DNA of 45,515 nucleotides from an uncultured Porphyromonadaceae bacterium (GTDB lineage Bacteria; Bacteroidota; Bacteroidia; Bacteroidales; Muribaculaceae). The notes beneath the pieces were generated by a model. It made no database searches and had not been told where the DNA came from. It saw only the letters and a list, made by a program, of their open reading frames with translations. Shown in pieces: positions 8,418-17,471 of this stretch; within the stretch, counting starts at the first letter, position 1; every line of letters begins with the position of its first letter. Position numbers and translations under genes: made by a program. Where the stretch lies: the NCBI GenBank assembly GCA_900548875.1, contig URMA01000017.1:1-45515 (forward strand). The letters run 5' to 3'.

Positions 8418-9794
8418 ATGAACGAAGCATTCAAACGACAAATCGAAGAAATACTGCCCGACGAAGCGGAACAACTGCTGCAAGCCCTGACCACAGAGCC
8501 GTCGGTAGCCGTCCGCGTAAACAACCGGAAGACTTCGGTTGTCCCCAACTATGCACGTGTGCCATGGTGCGACTGCGGCTACTATCTGCCCCGCCGCCCG
8601 CAATTCACGTTTGACCCGCTGCTGCATGGCGGACACTATTATGTGCAGGATGCTTCGTCGATGTTCATCTACAATATTCTCCGCCAGCTGACCGACGGAC
8701 AGGATGTAACTTATCTCGACCTTTGCGCCGCTCCCGGCGGTAAAAGCACTACCGCACTGGAAGCGTTGACCGACAACTCGCTGGTCGTATGCAACGAAAT
8801 TGACGGCGGACGGGCACAGATTCTGCGCGAAAACATCATCAAGTGGGGCTATCCGAACACCATTGTCACTAACGACAATGCCCGAAAACTGGGCAAGCTG
8901 AAAAACTTTTTCGACATCATTGCCGCCGATATGCCCTGCTCGGGCGAAGGCATGTTCCGCAAAGACGAAGAGGCCGTACGCCAATGGTCGCCGGCACTCG
9001 TTGCCGAATGTGCCGAACGGCAGAAAGAAATCGTCGACGACATCTGGGGAGCATTGAAACCGGGTGGACTGTTCATCTACAGCACCTGTACCTTCAATCG
9101 CGAAGAAAATGAGAAAATGGTGGCCTACATCATTGAGAACTACGAAGCCGAGCCGGTTGAAATTGCCACACGACCGGAATGGAACATCCACGAAGGAATC
9201 GATACCACTTACCCCTGCTACCGTTTCATGCCCCACCGTACCAACGGCGAAGGACTGTTTGTTGCCGTTGTGCGCAAAGCCGGCGTAACAGAAGGCGGAA
9301 AACAGAAACCCGTCAAGCAGAAAGGGAAACCGGCCAAAAACCTGCCACTGCCGAAAGGTTGCAGCGAAATGCTGCTCTCTCCGGAAAAGTTCCTGCTGAC
9401 CGCCACTACCGAAGCCGTCAGCGCCATGCCCGCCGACATGGCAGAACGCATGAAACAAGTAACGGCAACAGTACACACCCTCCACTGCGGCATTCCGGTA
9501 GCGACACTGAAAGGAAAGGACCTCATACCGGAGCATGCCCTTGCACTCAGCACCCGACTCAACCGCAAAGCATTCCCCAACGTGCAACTCGACTATCCGA
9601 CAGCCATAGCCTATCTCCGCGGCGAATCGGTTACGCTCGACGCCGATACTCCCCGCGGCTTTGTCTCGGTGTCCTACAAAGGCTGCATACTGGGATTCAT
9701 GAAACATCTGGGCAACCGCTCCAACAACAACTACCCCAAGGAATGGCGTATCCGCAGCACTTATCCGCCCGATACGGCGCCCACAGTCCTGTAA
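8418..9794 (+). CDS. rRNA (cytosine-C5) methyltransferase, RsmF/NOL1-NOP2-Sun family
   Basis: A 458-residue SAM-dependent enzyme that methylates carbon 5 of a cytosine in rRNA. Visible: the N-terminal NAFKRQIEEILPDEAEQLL-type region, the SAM loop LDLCAAPGGKST near residues 102-113, the motif DMPCSGEGMFRKDEEAV with Cys174, and YSTCTFNREENE with Cys224. Both catalytic cysteines of the NOL1/NOP2/Sun family are therefore present. Beyond about residue 290 a linker rich in Lys, Gly and Pro leads to a C-terminal region (RGFVSVSYKGCILGFMKHLG) like the PUA-type RNA-binding domain of RsmF. This fits RsmF (16S C1407) more than RsmB, but the target base is inferred. It follows murF-alr by 14 bases. Confidence 0.88.
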   Translation: MNEAFKRQIEEILPDEAEQLLQALTTEPSVAVRVNNRKTSVVPNYARVPWCDCGYYLPRRPQFTFDPLLHGGHYYVQDASSMFIYNILRQLTDGQDVTYLDLCAAPGGKSTTALEALTDNSLVVCNEIDGGRAQILRENIIKWGYPNTIVTNDNARKLGKLKNFFDIIAADMPCSGEGMFRKDEEAVRQWSPALVAECAERQKEIVDDIWGALKPGGLFIYSTCTFNREENEKMVAYIIENYEAEPVEIATRPEWNIHEGIDTTYPCYRFMPHRTNGEGLFVAVVRKAGVTEGGKQKPVKQKGKPAKNLPLPKGCSEMLLSPEKFLLTATTEAVSAMPADMAERMKQVTATVHTLHCGIPVATLKGKDLIPEHALALSTRLNRKAFPNVQLDYPTAIAYLRGESVTLDADTPRGFVSVSYKGCILGFMKHLGNRSNNNYPKEWRIRSTYPPDTAPTVL

Positions 9795-9827
9795 GCCGAC
9801 GAAACATCGAAATTTTCAGGCATTTTA

Positions 9828-9858
9828 TTTGCCAGCCTTACATTAATTCCTATATTTG
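9828..9858 (+). promoter_or_regulatory. Predicted promoter of glgB
   Basis: TTTG (9828-9831), 19-base spacer, TATATTTG (9851-9858): a perfect match to the Bacteroidota TTTG-N19-TAnnTTTG consensus, 52 bases before the glgB start. Confidence 0.65.
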
Positions 9859-9910
9859 CAGAATATAGGACAAACCATTTGAAAATTAATCCTTACATAT
9901 ACCATCAAAA

Positions 9911-11929
9911 ATGGAAAAAAAATTAGCAATCATACGCCACGACCCGTGGCTTGAACCCTATGAAGACGCAATCAACGGCCGTCACGAAGATGCTATCAGA
10001 AAAGAAATTGAGTTGGTTGGCAAAAAAGGAAATCTTGTTGACTTTGCCAACGCCCACCAATTTTTCGGCCTTCACAAGACTAAAACCGGATGGGTATTCC
10101 GCGAATGGGCGCCCAATGCAACCGCTATTACGATGATTGGCACATTCACCGACTGGAAAGAACGTGACGAATACAAACTGACACGCAAGGACAACGGGGT
10201 GTGGGAAATCAATCTTCCGAAAACAGCCCTGAAACACGGCGACCTCTATAAGCTCATCGTTGAATGGAATGGCGGTCGGGGCGAAAGAATTCCGGCTTAT
10301 GCGACACGTACCGTACAGGACGAAAAAACATATATTTTCTCAGCCCAAGTCTGGGAACCGGCAAGAAAATATAAATTCAAAATCACCGATTTCAAGCCGA
10401 AAACCAATCCGCTGCTCATCTATGAATGCCACATCGGCATGGCACAGAACAAAGAAGGTATCGGCACCTATGAGGAATTCCGGAAAAACATACTTCCGCG
10501 CATCGTAGACGACGGATACAATGCCATTCAAATCATGGCCATCCAGGAACATCCTTACTACGGTTCCTTTGGCTATCACGTTTCAAGCTTCTACGCTCCG
10601 TCGAGCCGCTTCGGCACGCCGGACGAACTGAAAGCCCTTATCGACGACGCCCATGCCAACGGACTTTCCGTAATCATGGATATCGTTCATTCGCACGCTG
10701 TCAAGAATGAAGTGGAAGGACTCGGACGCTTCGACGGCAGCTACAACCAATATTTCTACGGTGATTCCCGCCGCGAACATCCGGCATGGGATTCCCTCTG
10801 CTTCGACTACGGAAAGAACGAAGTGCTCCACTTCCTGCTTTCCAACTGCAAATACTGGCTCGAAGAATTCCAGTTCGACGGATTCCGCTTCGACGGCGTT
10901 ACGTCGATGCTCTACTATAACCACGGTCTCGGACAGGCCTTCACCTCCTATGCCGACTACTACAACGGCGGACAGGACACGAATGCCATCACCTATCTGA
11001 CCCTGGCCAACAAGCTTATCCACAAAATCAAACCTCATGCCATCACGATTGCCGAAGAAATGAGCGGCATGCCGGGACTTGCCAACAAGTTCAACGACGG
11101 CGGTATCGGCTTCGACTACCGCATGGCCATGGGTATCCCCGATTTCTGGATCAAGACCATCAAGGAAAAGAAGGACGAGGACTGGAAACCGTCAGCCATC
11201 TTCTGGGAACTCACTAACCGACGCGCCGACGAAAAGACCATCAACTATGCCGAAAGCCACGACCAGGCACTGGTAGGCGACAAGACCATCATTTTCCGTC
11301 TCATCGATTCGGAAATGTACTGGCACATGATGGTAGGCGACAACAACATGACCGTTGACCGCGGCATGACGCTCCACAAGATGATCCGCCTTGTGACACT
11401 CGCCACCATCAACGGCGGCTACCTCAACTTTATGGGCAATGAGTTCGGACATCCCGAGTGGATTGACTTCCCGCGCGAAGGCAACGGCTGGTCGTATAAA
11501 TATGCCCGCCGTCAATGGGATTTGGTGGACCGAGAAGACTTGAAATACAAGTTCCTCGGCAAATTCGACAAGGATATCATCAGCCTCGTTGGAGGTGTGC
11601 GCAACTTCCAGGCTACACAGGTAGAGAAACTTTGGGACAAGGACGACGACCAGGTGCTGGCATTCAAACGCGGCGACCTCGTGTTCGTGTTCAACTTCAA
11701 TCCAACCCAGTCGTTCACCGACTACGGCTTCCTTGCACCGATTGGAGAATACTGCCATGTGCTCAACTCCGACCAAGACATCTATGGAGGCTATAACAAC
11801 ATCGACCCAAGTGTCAACCACTTCACCGTCGACGACGAACTCTACCGCCCGCACGGACTCGGCTGGCTCAAACTCTACATCCCGGCCCGCTCGGCACAAG
11901 TACTCCGACTGAAGAAAACGAAAAAATAG
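9911..11929 (+). CDS. glgB: 1,4-alpha-glucan (glycogen) branching enzyme, eukaryote-like GH13 type
   Basis: A 672-residue cytoplasmic enzyme that forms alpha-1,6 branches in glycogen. The N-terminal carbohydrate-binding module (about 50-150) contains FREWAPNATAITMIGTFTDW. The GH13 barrel shows DIVHSHAVKNEVEGLGRFDG (region I), FDGFRFDGVTSMLYYNHG with nucleophile Asp328 (II), TIAEEMSGMPGL with the acid/base near Glu382 (III), and NYAESHDQALVGDK with His450/Asp451 (IV). The text around these sites (LNFMGNEFGHPEWIDFPREG, YARRQWDLVD) is far closer to plant and animal branching enzymes than to Escherichia coli GlgB, as is known for this phylum. No other glycogen gene lies in the window. It has its own promoter and a strong terminator. 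Confidence 0.95.
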   Translation: MEKKLAIIRHDPWLEPYEDAINGRHEDAIRKEIELVGKKGNLVDFANAHQFFGLHKTKTGWVFREWAPNATAITMIGTFTDWKERDEYKLTRKDNGVWEINLPKTALKHGDLYKLIVEWNGGRGERIPAYATRTVQDEKTYIFSAQVWEPARKYKFKITDFKPKTNPLLIYECHIGMAQNKEGIGTYEEFRKNILPRIVDDGYNAIQIMAIQEHPYYGSFGYHVSSFYAPSSRFGTPDELKALIDDAHANGLSVIMDIVHSHAVKNEVEGLGRFDGSYNQYFYGDSRREHPAWDSLCFDYGKNEVLHFLLSNCKYWLEEFQFDGFRFDGVTSMLYYNHGLGQAFTSYADYYNGGQDTNAITYLTLANKLIHKIKPHAITIAEEMSGMPGLANKFNDGGIGFDYRMAMGIPDFWIKTIKEKKDEDWKPSAIFWELTNRRADEKTINYAESHDQALVGDKTIIFRLIDSEMYWHMMVGDNNMTVDRGMTLHKMIRLVTLATINGGYLNFMGNEFGHPEWIDFPREGNGWSYKYARRQWDLVDREDLKYKFLGKFDKDIISLVGGVRNFQATQVEKLWDKDDDQVLAFKRGDLVFVFNFNPTQSFTDYGFLAPIGEYCHVLNSDQDIYGGYNNIDPSVNHFTVDDELYRPHGLGWLKLYIPARSAQVLRLKKTKK

Positions 11930-11976
11930 CAAACATATCCTGAAACATTAACTGACAGGATTATTACCGGATTTGT

Positions 11977-12020
11977 CCGGCAAGGATAAAAAGATTTTTT
12001 CTATCCTTGCCGGATTTTTT
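11977..12020 (+). terminator. Rho-independent terminator of glgB
   Basis: A perfect 12-base-pair stem (CCGGCAAGGATA at 11977-11988 with TATCCTTGCCGG at 12002-12013), a 13-base loop, then ATTTTTTT. It is 48 bases past the glgB stop. Confidence 0.88.
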
Positions 12021-12132
12021 TATTCCCCATAAAAGCCCCGCCGATTCCATCACTCTTCTCCAGACAGCCAATCACTTAAAGTTTTGCAGTGTTAAATATT
12101 GTATAATTAAAGAAATGTCTAAATTTTACTTT

Positions 12133-12140
12133 AACTTTGT
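12133..12140 (+). promoter_or_regulatory. Possible -7 element for the LRR gene
   Basis: TAACTTTG matches TAnnTTTG in an AT-rich stretch. No -33 partner at the right distance is seen, and the site is 215 bases from the chosen start, so a closer promoter may have been missed. Confidence 0.3.
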
Positions 12141-12354
12141 AATAATTATTAGCAATATACTCAAAATAATGTAATGTTCCTGTTTTTATCAGTATATTTA
12201 CTAACAATCAGAAATATCTATTGATGGAAGCAATCGGATAAAAGACTCTTGTCCCACATCCAAAAGCACTATAATTAACCTAAATTCAACAAACAAAAGA
12301 TAACAGATGCACGAAATTAGAAACCTCAATATTAACCCAAAAAGTATTACTATT

Positions 12355-15300
12355 ATGCTACGCTTTTATCTTTTACTGCCATTGCTGGCCATCGCCTTTA
12401 TCGGCAGAGCGCAAGGTACGGTTACTATGACTACAGCCAAAGCCGTAGGTGAAGAATTTTCCATTATAACCTACTGTACATCAATCGATGAACCCGTTAC
12501 CATAGACTGGGGAGACGGTGTTGAAAAGACTTACACCATTGACCCGAACGGATACGGGTACCAGCAAGAACAAACGGAAACCATCAAAGGACAAACAATC
12601 AAAATAAAAGGGAATCTCAAGTACTTGAACTGCAACGAACAACAATTGACATCCTTCGTTGCCGAGGGGCTTACGTCCATGAAGGAACTAAACCTCTCTG
12701 AAAATGAAATCACGAACGTACAATTCGGCGAAATGCCTGAATTGGAAAGTCTGAACCTGAGTAAGAACAAACTCACAGCACTGACATTGACCGGCATGCC
12801 CAAACTCACAAGGCTTCGCTTGAACAACAATGAGATAGACTCCCACCTATTGGACATTTCAAGCCTTTCGGAATCGCTCGTCGACTTGAATATTTCCTAC
12901 AACCAATTGAATACGCTGAATCTCATGAATTTCAGCAAGCTCCGCTATTTCTATGCTTCCAACAACCCTGACCTTACGACGGTCATATTCAATGACGGCA
13001 GCACGGAGCTTTACATCGTCGACATGTCTGACTGCTACATTATGCACTTCTATGCCATCAGTCTGCCGAACCTTTCACAACTGTTGCTAACGAACAATGC
13101 CTTGATGGAATTTGAGTTGGGCGACTATCCTCGCCTCACCACACTGAGTGTGAGCGGCAACTACATATCAGAAATCGACGTTGCCAAATATACAGGACTC
13201 GTTGATTTCAGCTGCGCCAAAAACTTGCTGACCAACCTGAATCTTTCCAACAATACAGCTCTGGAATCGCTCAACTGTAGTGACAATCAGCTCACCACTC
13301 TTGACATCAGAGTGAACAAAAGCCTCCGCACCCTCAAGTGTGCCAACAATCAGTTGCATAAAATCGACATTTCAACACTGACCAATATTCAGGACCTCAA
13401 CGTAAGCGGAAACCCCATCCGATACCTGGACTTGACAAATGCCTATTACCTTTCGACATTGGAAGCCAGCAACACGCAATGCGACCACTTCTACATGAAC
13501 TATATCAGCCCGGCCGGCTCGCTCAAAAAGATTGATATCCGCAACAATCCCCGCATCACATCCGACGCGCTGAGCATGATGTACAAAACCATGCCTGCAC
13601 ATGCTGAAACATGGAACTCCGACCCTACACTGCTGATTGAAGGTTCAAACGGAGAACATTCCAACACGGATTACGTAACCAGCAACGAAATGCAGTGGAA
13701 AGTCGACGTAACAGGTGACGGAACCGCCCAAAACGCAGAAACGGAAGTGACAATCGAAGGAACAAAAACCACTGAAACCATTCATGTCGAAGGACAGACT
13801 GGCGGAAACCTGATGAACGACGGCATTTATGACTTTACAAAATACACCACCGAAAACGGTGCATTCGCCATTTCACAATGGCAAGCTCCCTACTACCAGA
13901 AATTGGCAGAAGTGACCGACAAGGCCAATATCGGTGTGCCTATCTGCATCTTTGTAGAACCGGCTGCCGGATATAAATTCAAAAGTGTTACAGTCAACGA
14001 CGAAGAAATCGACGAACAGTGCTTTGTTATCAACGGTCCGTCAACGATAAAAGTCAACTTCGTTGTTGAAGAACAGTCTATTTCGTTCACTACCAATGCC
14101 GGAAGAGACCTCCAATTCAGCCTTGCAGCCGACAAGCCGAATACACCGATTGCCATCGACTGGGGCAACGGTTCAATGCAGGAAATGCAGATTGGAAATT
14201 CTACCATGAGCTTCATTAACGGAACTGCTGCCGGCGAAACCATCACCATCTACGGAGAAGTGACACGCGCTAACTTTGAAAGCTATGAACTGCCGGGCAC
14301 AGACCTTATCGACAATGAAATCACAGCCATCGACCTTTCGAAGAATGAAAATCTGACAGAACTTATTGTATATGGAAACCCAATCTCGAAACTTGACATT
14401 TCCAAACAAAAGAATCTGACAATACTCGATTGCGGTGCCTGCTACGAAATTTCAGAACTTAACATTGCCGAAAACCCGAAACTGACACAATTGGACTGCC
14501 ACGCCAACAAGATAGCGGCGCTGGATCTTTCCAACTGTCCGGGTCTGATTGAACTGGATGCACGAAACAATGAACTTTCGGAAATCGCATTCGACAACAA
14601 TCCGAAACTTGAATCAGTCAACCTGACGAACAACAATTTGCAAGAAATAGATCTGACAACCCTTGGACAGTTGTCAAGCCTGGAAATCAGTGGAAACATG
14701 CTGACGGAAATTGATTTGAGCAACAATCCGGAACTTACGGTTCTGAGCGTTTCCGACAACAAGTTGCAGGACCTTGACCTCTCCAACAACACGAAGTTGC
14801 AGACTTTGGCATTCAACGGCAACTCCATTCTTTCAGCCGATTTGAGCATGCTTACGGCTCTTGGTTCCATCAACTGCGGCGGCAACGGCATGTCAGCTTG
14901 TGAAATGAACGACTTCTACTTCAACCTTCCGGAATATCCTTACGACCCGGACGATGCCATCGGCACAACTCTGACTGTCAGCTATGGAAACGAAGTTACT
15001 CCAAACGATGCCCGCAATGCCGACAGCTTTATCGCCACAGAAAAAGGTTGGATTGTCAACATCGTAGGCAACGGCTCCGGATGCGACGACGTCTACCTGA
15101 CTATCGAACCGTCGGTAAATGGAAAAATCGACATCACCGATCCTGAAGGAAACACGGTTGAATCGGGAAGCAAAGTGAAGAAAAACGTCACCCTGAAGGC
15201 AACAGCCACTCCGGATGAGAACTATGAGCTCGACGCCATCATCCTTAACGGCAATCGCATTGAGGGCTTGGAATTCACCTTGTCAAGAGCTTCAAAGGTC

Positions 15301-15552
15301 ACTGCTTTGTTCAAGATGCTGGGCGGTATCAACAGCGTCGACCTCGACGGCGTTTCAGCTTACGGAGGAAACGGCTGCATCAAGGTTGCAGCAGAAACCG
15401 ACAGCCAGACTGAAGTATTCAACCTGCAAGGTATCCGCACATATAACGAAAACATCAACGGAGAAACGCAGATTCCTATGGCAACCGGCATGTATGTTGT
15501 CCGGATTACCAACAGCCAGGGTACAATGGTAAAGACAATAATCGTAAAATAA
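12355..15552 (+). CDS. Secreted leucine-rich-repeat protein with T9SS-type C-terminal sorting domain
   Basis: A 1065-residue exported protein. The start at 12355 gives a clean signal peptide (MLRFYLLLPLLAIAFIGRAQ); the longer frame from 12307 would put 16 polar residues in front. The architecture is duplicated: a beta-rich segment with TIDWGDG (near residue 50) precedes LRR block 1 (about 85-410, units like LTTLDIRVNKSLRTLKCANN), and AIDWGNG (near 600) precedes LRR block 2 (about 650-855). Two bacterial-repeat segments (FVEPAAGYKFKSVTVNDEEI and a second near 900-985) follow the blocks. The tail EVFNLQGIRTYNE... ending GMYVVRITNSQGTMVKTIIV fits a type A T9SS sorting domain. It is likely surface-attached or secreted, perhaps adhesive. 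It is monocistronic with a strong terminator. Confidence 0.85.
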   Translation: MLRFYLLLPLLAIAFIGRAQGTVTMTTAKAVGEEFSIITYCTSIDEPVTIDWGDGVEKTYTIDPNGYGYQQEQTETIKGQTIKIKGNLKYLNCNEQQLTSFVAEGLTSMKELNLSENEITNVQFGEMPELESLNLSKNKLTALTLTGMPKLTRLRLNNNEIDSHLLDISSLSESLVDLNISYNQLNTLNLMNFSKLRYFYASNNPDLTTVIFNDGSTELYIVDMSDCYIMHFYAISLPNLSQLLLTNNALMEFELGDYPRLTTLSVSGNYISEIDVAKYTGLVDFSCAKNLLTNLNLSNNTALESLNCSDNQLTTLDIRVNKSLRTLKCANNQLHKIDISTLTNIQDLNVSGNPIRYLDLTNAYYLSTLEASNTQCDHFYMNYISPAGSLKKIDIRNNPRITSDALSMMYKTMPAHAETWNSDPTLLIEGSNGEHSNTDYVTSNEMQWKVDVTGDGTAQNAETEVTIEGTKTTETIHVEGQTGGNLMNDGIYDFTKYTTENGAFAISQWQAPYYQKLAEVTDKANIGVPICIFVEPAAGYKFKSVTVNDEEIDEQCFVINGPSTIKVNFVVEEQSISFTTNAGRDLQFSLAADKPNTPIAIDWGNGSMQEMQIGNSTMSFINGTAAGETITIYGEVTRANFESYELPGTDLIDNEITAIDLSKNENLTELIVYGNPISKLDISKQKNLTILDCGACYEISELNIAENPKLTQLDCHANKIAALDLSNCPGLIELDARNNELSEIAFDNNPKLESVNLTNNNLQEIDLTTLGQLSSLEISGNMLTEIDLSNNPELTVLSVSDNKLQDLDLSNNTKLQTLAFNGNSILSADLSMLTALGSINCGGNGMSACEMNDFYFNLPEYPYDPDDAIGTTLTVSYGNEVTPNDARNADSFIATEKGWIVNIVGNGSGCDDVYLTIEPSVNGKIDITDPEGNTVESGSKVKKNVTLKATATPDENYELDAIILNGNRIEGLEFTLSRASKVTALFKMLGGINSVDLDGVSAYGGNGCIKVAAETDSQTEVFNLQGIRTYNENINGETQIPMATGMYVVRITNSQGTMVKTIIVK

Positions 15553-15564
15553 ACTAAACTTTTT

Positions 15565-15612
15565 TGGCGGAAGACCGTATTACGTAAAAATGGTCTTCCG
15601 CCATTTTTTTAT
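15565..15612 (+). terminator. Rho-independent terminator of the LRR gene
   Basis: A perfect 12-base-pair stem (TGGCGGAAGACC at 15565-15576 with GGTCTTCCGCCA at 15592-15603) followed by a run of T. It is 13 bases past the stop codon. Confidence 0.9.
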
Positions 15613-15636
15613 TATTGACTAAAACCATTAACGAAT

Positions 15637-16197
15637 ATGAGAAGGAACTTTGGAAGCAAAACATGGCTTTATCCGATGCCGGTGCTGATTGTGGCGGCTT
15701 ACGATGAAAACGGGACACCAAATGTAATGAATGCTGCCTGGGGCGGCATCTATTCGGACAATATGGTGGGTATCTGCCTGTCGGAAGGACATAAAACCAC
15801 CCAGAACATTCTGAAAACAAAAGCCTTCACCGTAAGTGTCGGCACTGCCGACCAACTGACGGCATGCGACTATGTCGGACTCGTTTCCGGCAATAAGGAG
15901 CCGGACAAATTTGCCAAAGCCGGTTTCCACGCCACGAAATCGGAATTTGTCAACGCTTCGATTATCGACGAACTGCCCATGGCACTGGAATGCGAACTGG
16001 TTTCCTACGACATGGAGAGCTGCTACATGGTGGGCAAGATTGTCAACGTGTCGGCCGACGAACGCATCGTGGACGAAGGCGGAAAAATCAACGTGGCACG
16101 CCTACAACCGGTCGTTTTCGACCCGTGCAGCCACGACTACCATGTCATCGGCGACAAGGTAGGCAAAGCCTTCTGCGAAGGGAACAAGCTGAAATAA
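15637..16197 (+). CDS. Flavin reductase-like (FMN-binding) protein
   Basis: A 186-residue protein of the flavin reductase / flavoredoxin family with a split-barrel FMN-binding fold. Family-like text: YPMPVLIVAAYDENGTPNVM at 12-31, AAWGGIYSDNMVGICL, and the phosphate-contact region EGHKTTQNILKTKAFTVSV. The C-terminal part SHDYHVIGDKVGKAFCEGNK is typical of the Bacteroidota members, which may act as small FMN oxidoreductases or redox carriers. It is cytoplasmic, with no signal peptide. It stands alone between two terminators, so the context gives no partner. The family call is good; the physiological electron donor and acceptor are unknown. Confidence 0.82.
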   Translation: MRRNFGSKTWLYPMPVLIVAAYDENGTPNVMNAAWGGIYSDNMVGICLSEGHKTTQNILKTKAFTVSVGTADQLTACDYVGLVSGNKEPDKFAKAGFHATKSEFVNASIIDELPMALECELVSYDMESCYMVGKIVNVSADERIVDEGGKINVARLQPVVFDPCSHDYHVIGDKVGKAFCEGNKLK

Positions 16198-16219
16198 ACG
16201 AAGCCACTGTAAAAAAGCA

Positions 16220-16262
16220 AGCGAGCCGGACCCCTTACGGGTTTCGGCTCGCTGACGTTTTT
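16220..16262. terminator. Bidirectional terminator between the flavin reductase and porN
   Basis: A nine-base-pair perfect outer stem (AGCGAGCCG at 16220-16228 with CGGCTCGCT at 16245-16253) and an inner ACCC/GGGT pairing. The plus-strand tail is GACGTTTTTA and the minus-strand side has TTGCTTTTTTACAG, so it can serve both convergent genes. Confidence 0.8.
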
Positions 16263-16288
16263 ATGAAAGTTTTTAACCAGAAAGATTC

Positions 16289-17416
16289 CTATCGTGTACG
16301 GCGTACGGATCGAGTGACACCGGAACGTGAAGAAGTGTTGCTGTCGTCAATCGAACTTGAACGCGATTTTTTCTTCTTCGTACTTTCCTTTTTGGTCGTT
16401 TCTTTTTTCTGACGCACCGAACGGGAGTTGCGCGTATTGGTTTTCTTTTCCTCGCGTTCTTCCACGACCACATCGTCCGTCTTGCCTTCTGCCTTCAGGC
16501 GGGCTTCTTCCTCGGCCTCAGCCTTTGCCTGCAACTCTTCGCGCGACGGTACCCACAGACGCTGTTCGAACGATTTCAGACGGGTTTCGATGCTGTCCTG
16601 TGCATGCTTCAAATCGTCAGGGTCAGGATACATCTGCATCAGCGACAAGTTGCGCAAATTGCGTGTCTTATAGATTTCACCGTCATACATGCACAACTGG
16701 AAAAAGTCGTCGTATGTGTATTTCGGCAGATTGTTGTCGTCATCAATGAATATGTTTTGCTGTGTCAGATAAGGGCGCAGCGCATCGAGTTTAATCCAGA
16801 ACATCGGATAGCGGATAGGTTCGCCTCCAAAATCGTCGGTACGGTGAAGCACCGGACAAATGGCATCGACGCGTCGCTTCATTTCGTTGGCAGTCGAGCT
16901 GAATTCCCAGCGTTCGATGATGTAGTAGCTCAGCACCTCGTTGGAGGGGACATCGCTTTCCTCTATCACGAATTTCGGATTCTTTTCCGTACTGCCCTTG
17001 GCTTCCGTATAGAGAATGTGGAAACGGTCGAGCATTTCCTGCACGTTAATCTTATACTGGTCCGTAAAAATCTCACGGCCGTCAAGATATTCATAAGCAG
17101 GCACCTGATTGTTAGTCACAAGTTTCATGATGAGACGGAACAGGCTTTCCTGGTCTTCGGTCGGCTCTTCCGGGAAATACAACGGAAGGTTGGCCTCCTT
17201 GGTCAAATCCAGCTGACGGTAGACAACACGCATCCACATCAAGTCGGCATCCGACACGGGCTTTGATTCATAGAATTCCTTCATACGGAAGGTCACACCG
17301 GCGGCGGACTCTTCCTTCTTATCCTTTTTATCAGATTTCCTCACCACCTGGGCATACGACGGCATCGCTAAGCCGAGCAGCAACAGTGCGGCAATTATCC
17401 ATTTCTTATTTTTCAT
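16289..17416 (-). CDS. porN: T9SS periplasmic ring protein PorN/GldN
   Basis: A 375-residue component of the type IX secretion system; in Porphyromonas gingivalis PorN forms a periplasmic ring with the lipoprotein PorK under the outer membrane. The start at 17416 (MKNKKWIIAALLLLGLAMPS, cleavage after YAQ) gives a proper signal peptide; an ATG seven codons upstream (17437) is less likely. Family text includes DADLMWMRVVYRQLDLTKEANLPL, RFHILYTEAKG and PIRYPMFWIKLDALRPYL. The last ~57 residues are unusual: a low-complexity tail rich in Lys, Arg, Ser and Thr (QKKETTKKESTKKKKSRSSS) beyond the conserved domain. It is the last gene of the porT-P-K-L-M-N operon. Confidence 0.92.
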   Translation of the reverse strand: MKNKKWIIAALLLLGLAMPSYAQVVRKSDKKDKKEESAAGVTFRMKEFYESKPVSDADLMWMRVVYRQLDLTKEANLPLYFPEEPTEDQESLFRLIMKLVTNNQVPAYEYLDGREIFTDQYKINVQEMLDRFHILYTEAKGSTEKNPKFVIEESDVPSNEVLSYYIIERWEFSSTANEMKRRVDAICPVLHRTDDFGGEPIRYPMFWIKLDALRPYLTQQNIFIDDDNNLPKYTYDDFFQLCMYDGEIYKTRNLRNLSLMQMYPDPDDLKHAQDSIETRLKSFEQRLWVPSREELQAKAEAEEEARLKAEGKTDDVVVEEREEKKTNTRNSRSVRQKKETTKKESTKKKKSRSSSIDDSNTSSRSGVTRSVRRTR

Positions 17417-17471
17417 ATTTTCTGGTATGACTTTCATAGCTATGTTATTTCAAAATCTGAATCACATTTAA

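Larger units (their letters stand above)
11930..12354. other. Intergenic region between glgB and the LRR protein
   Basis: About 420 bases, AT-rich after 12060. It holds the glgB terminator and a plus-strand TAACTTTG site (12133-12140). If that site is the true promoter, the LRR gene would have a leader of about 200 bases. No tRNA, short conserved gene or recognisable riboswitch is seen. Confidence 0.5.
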
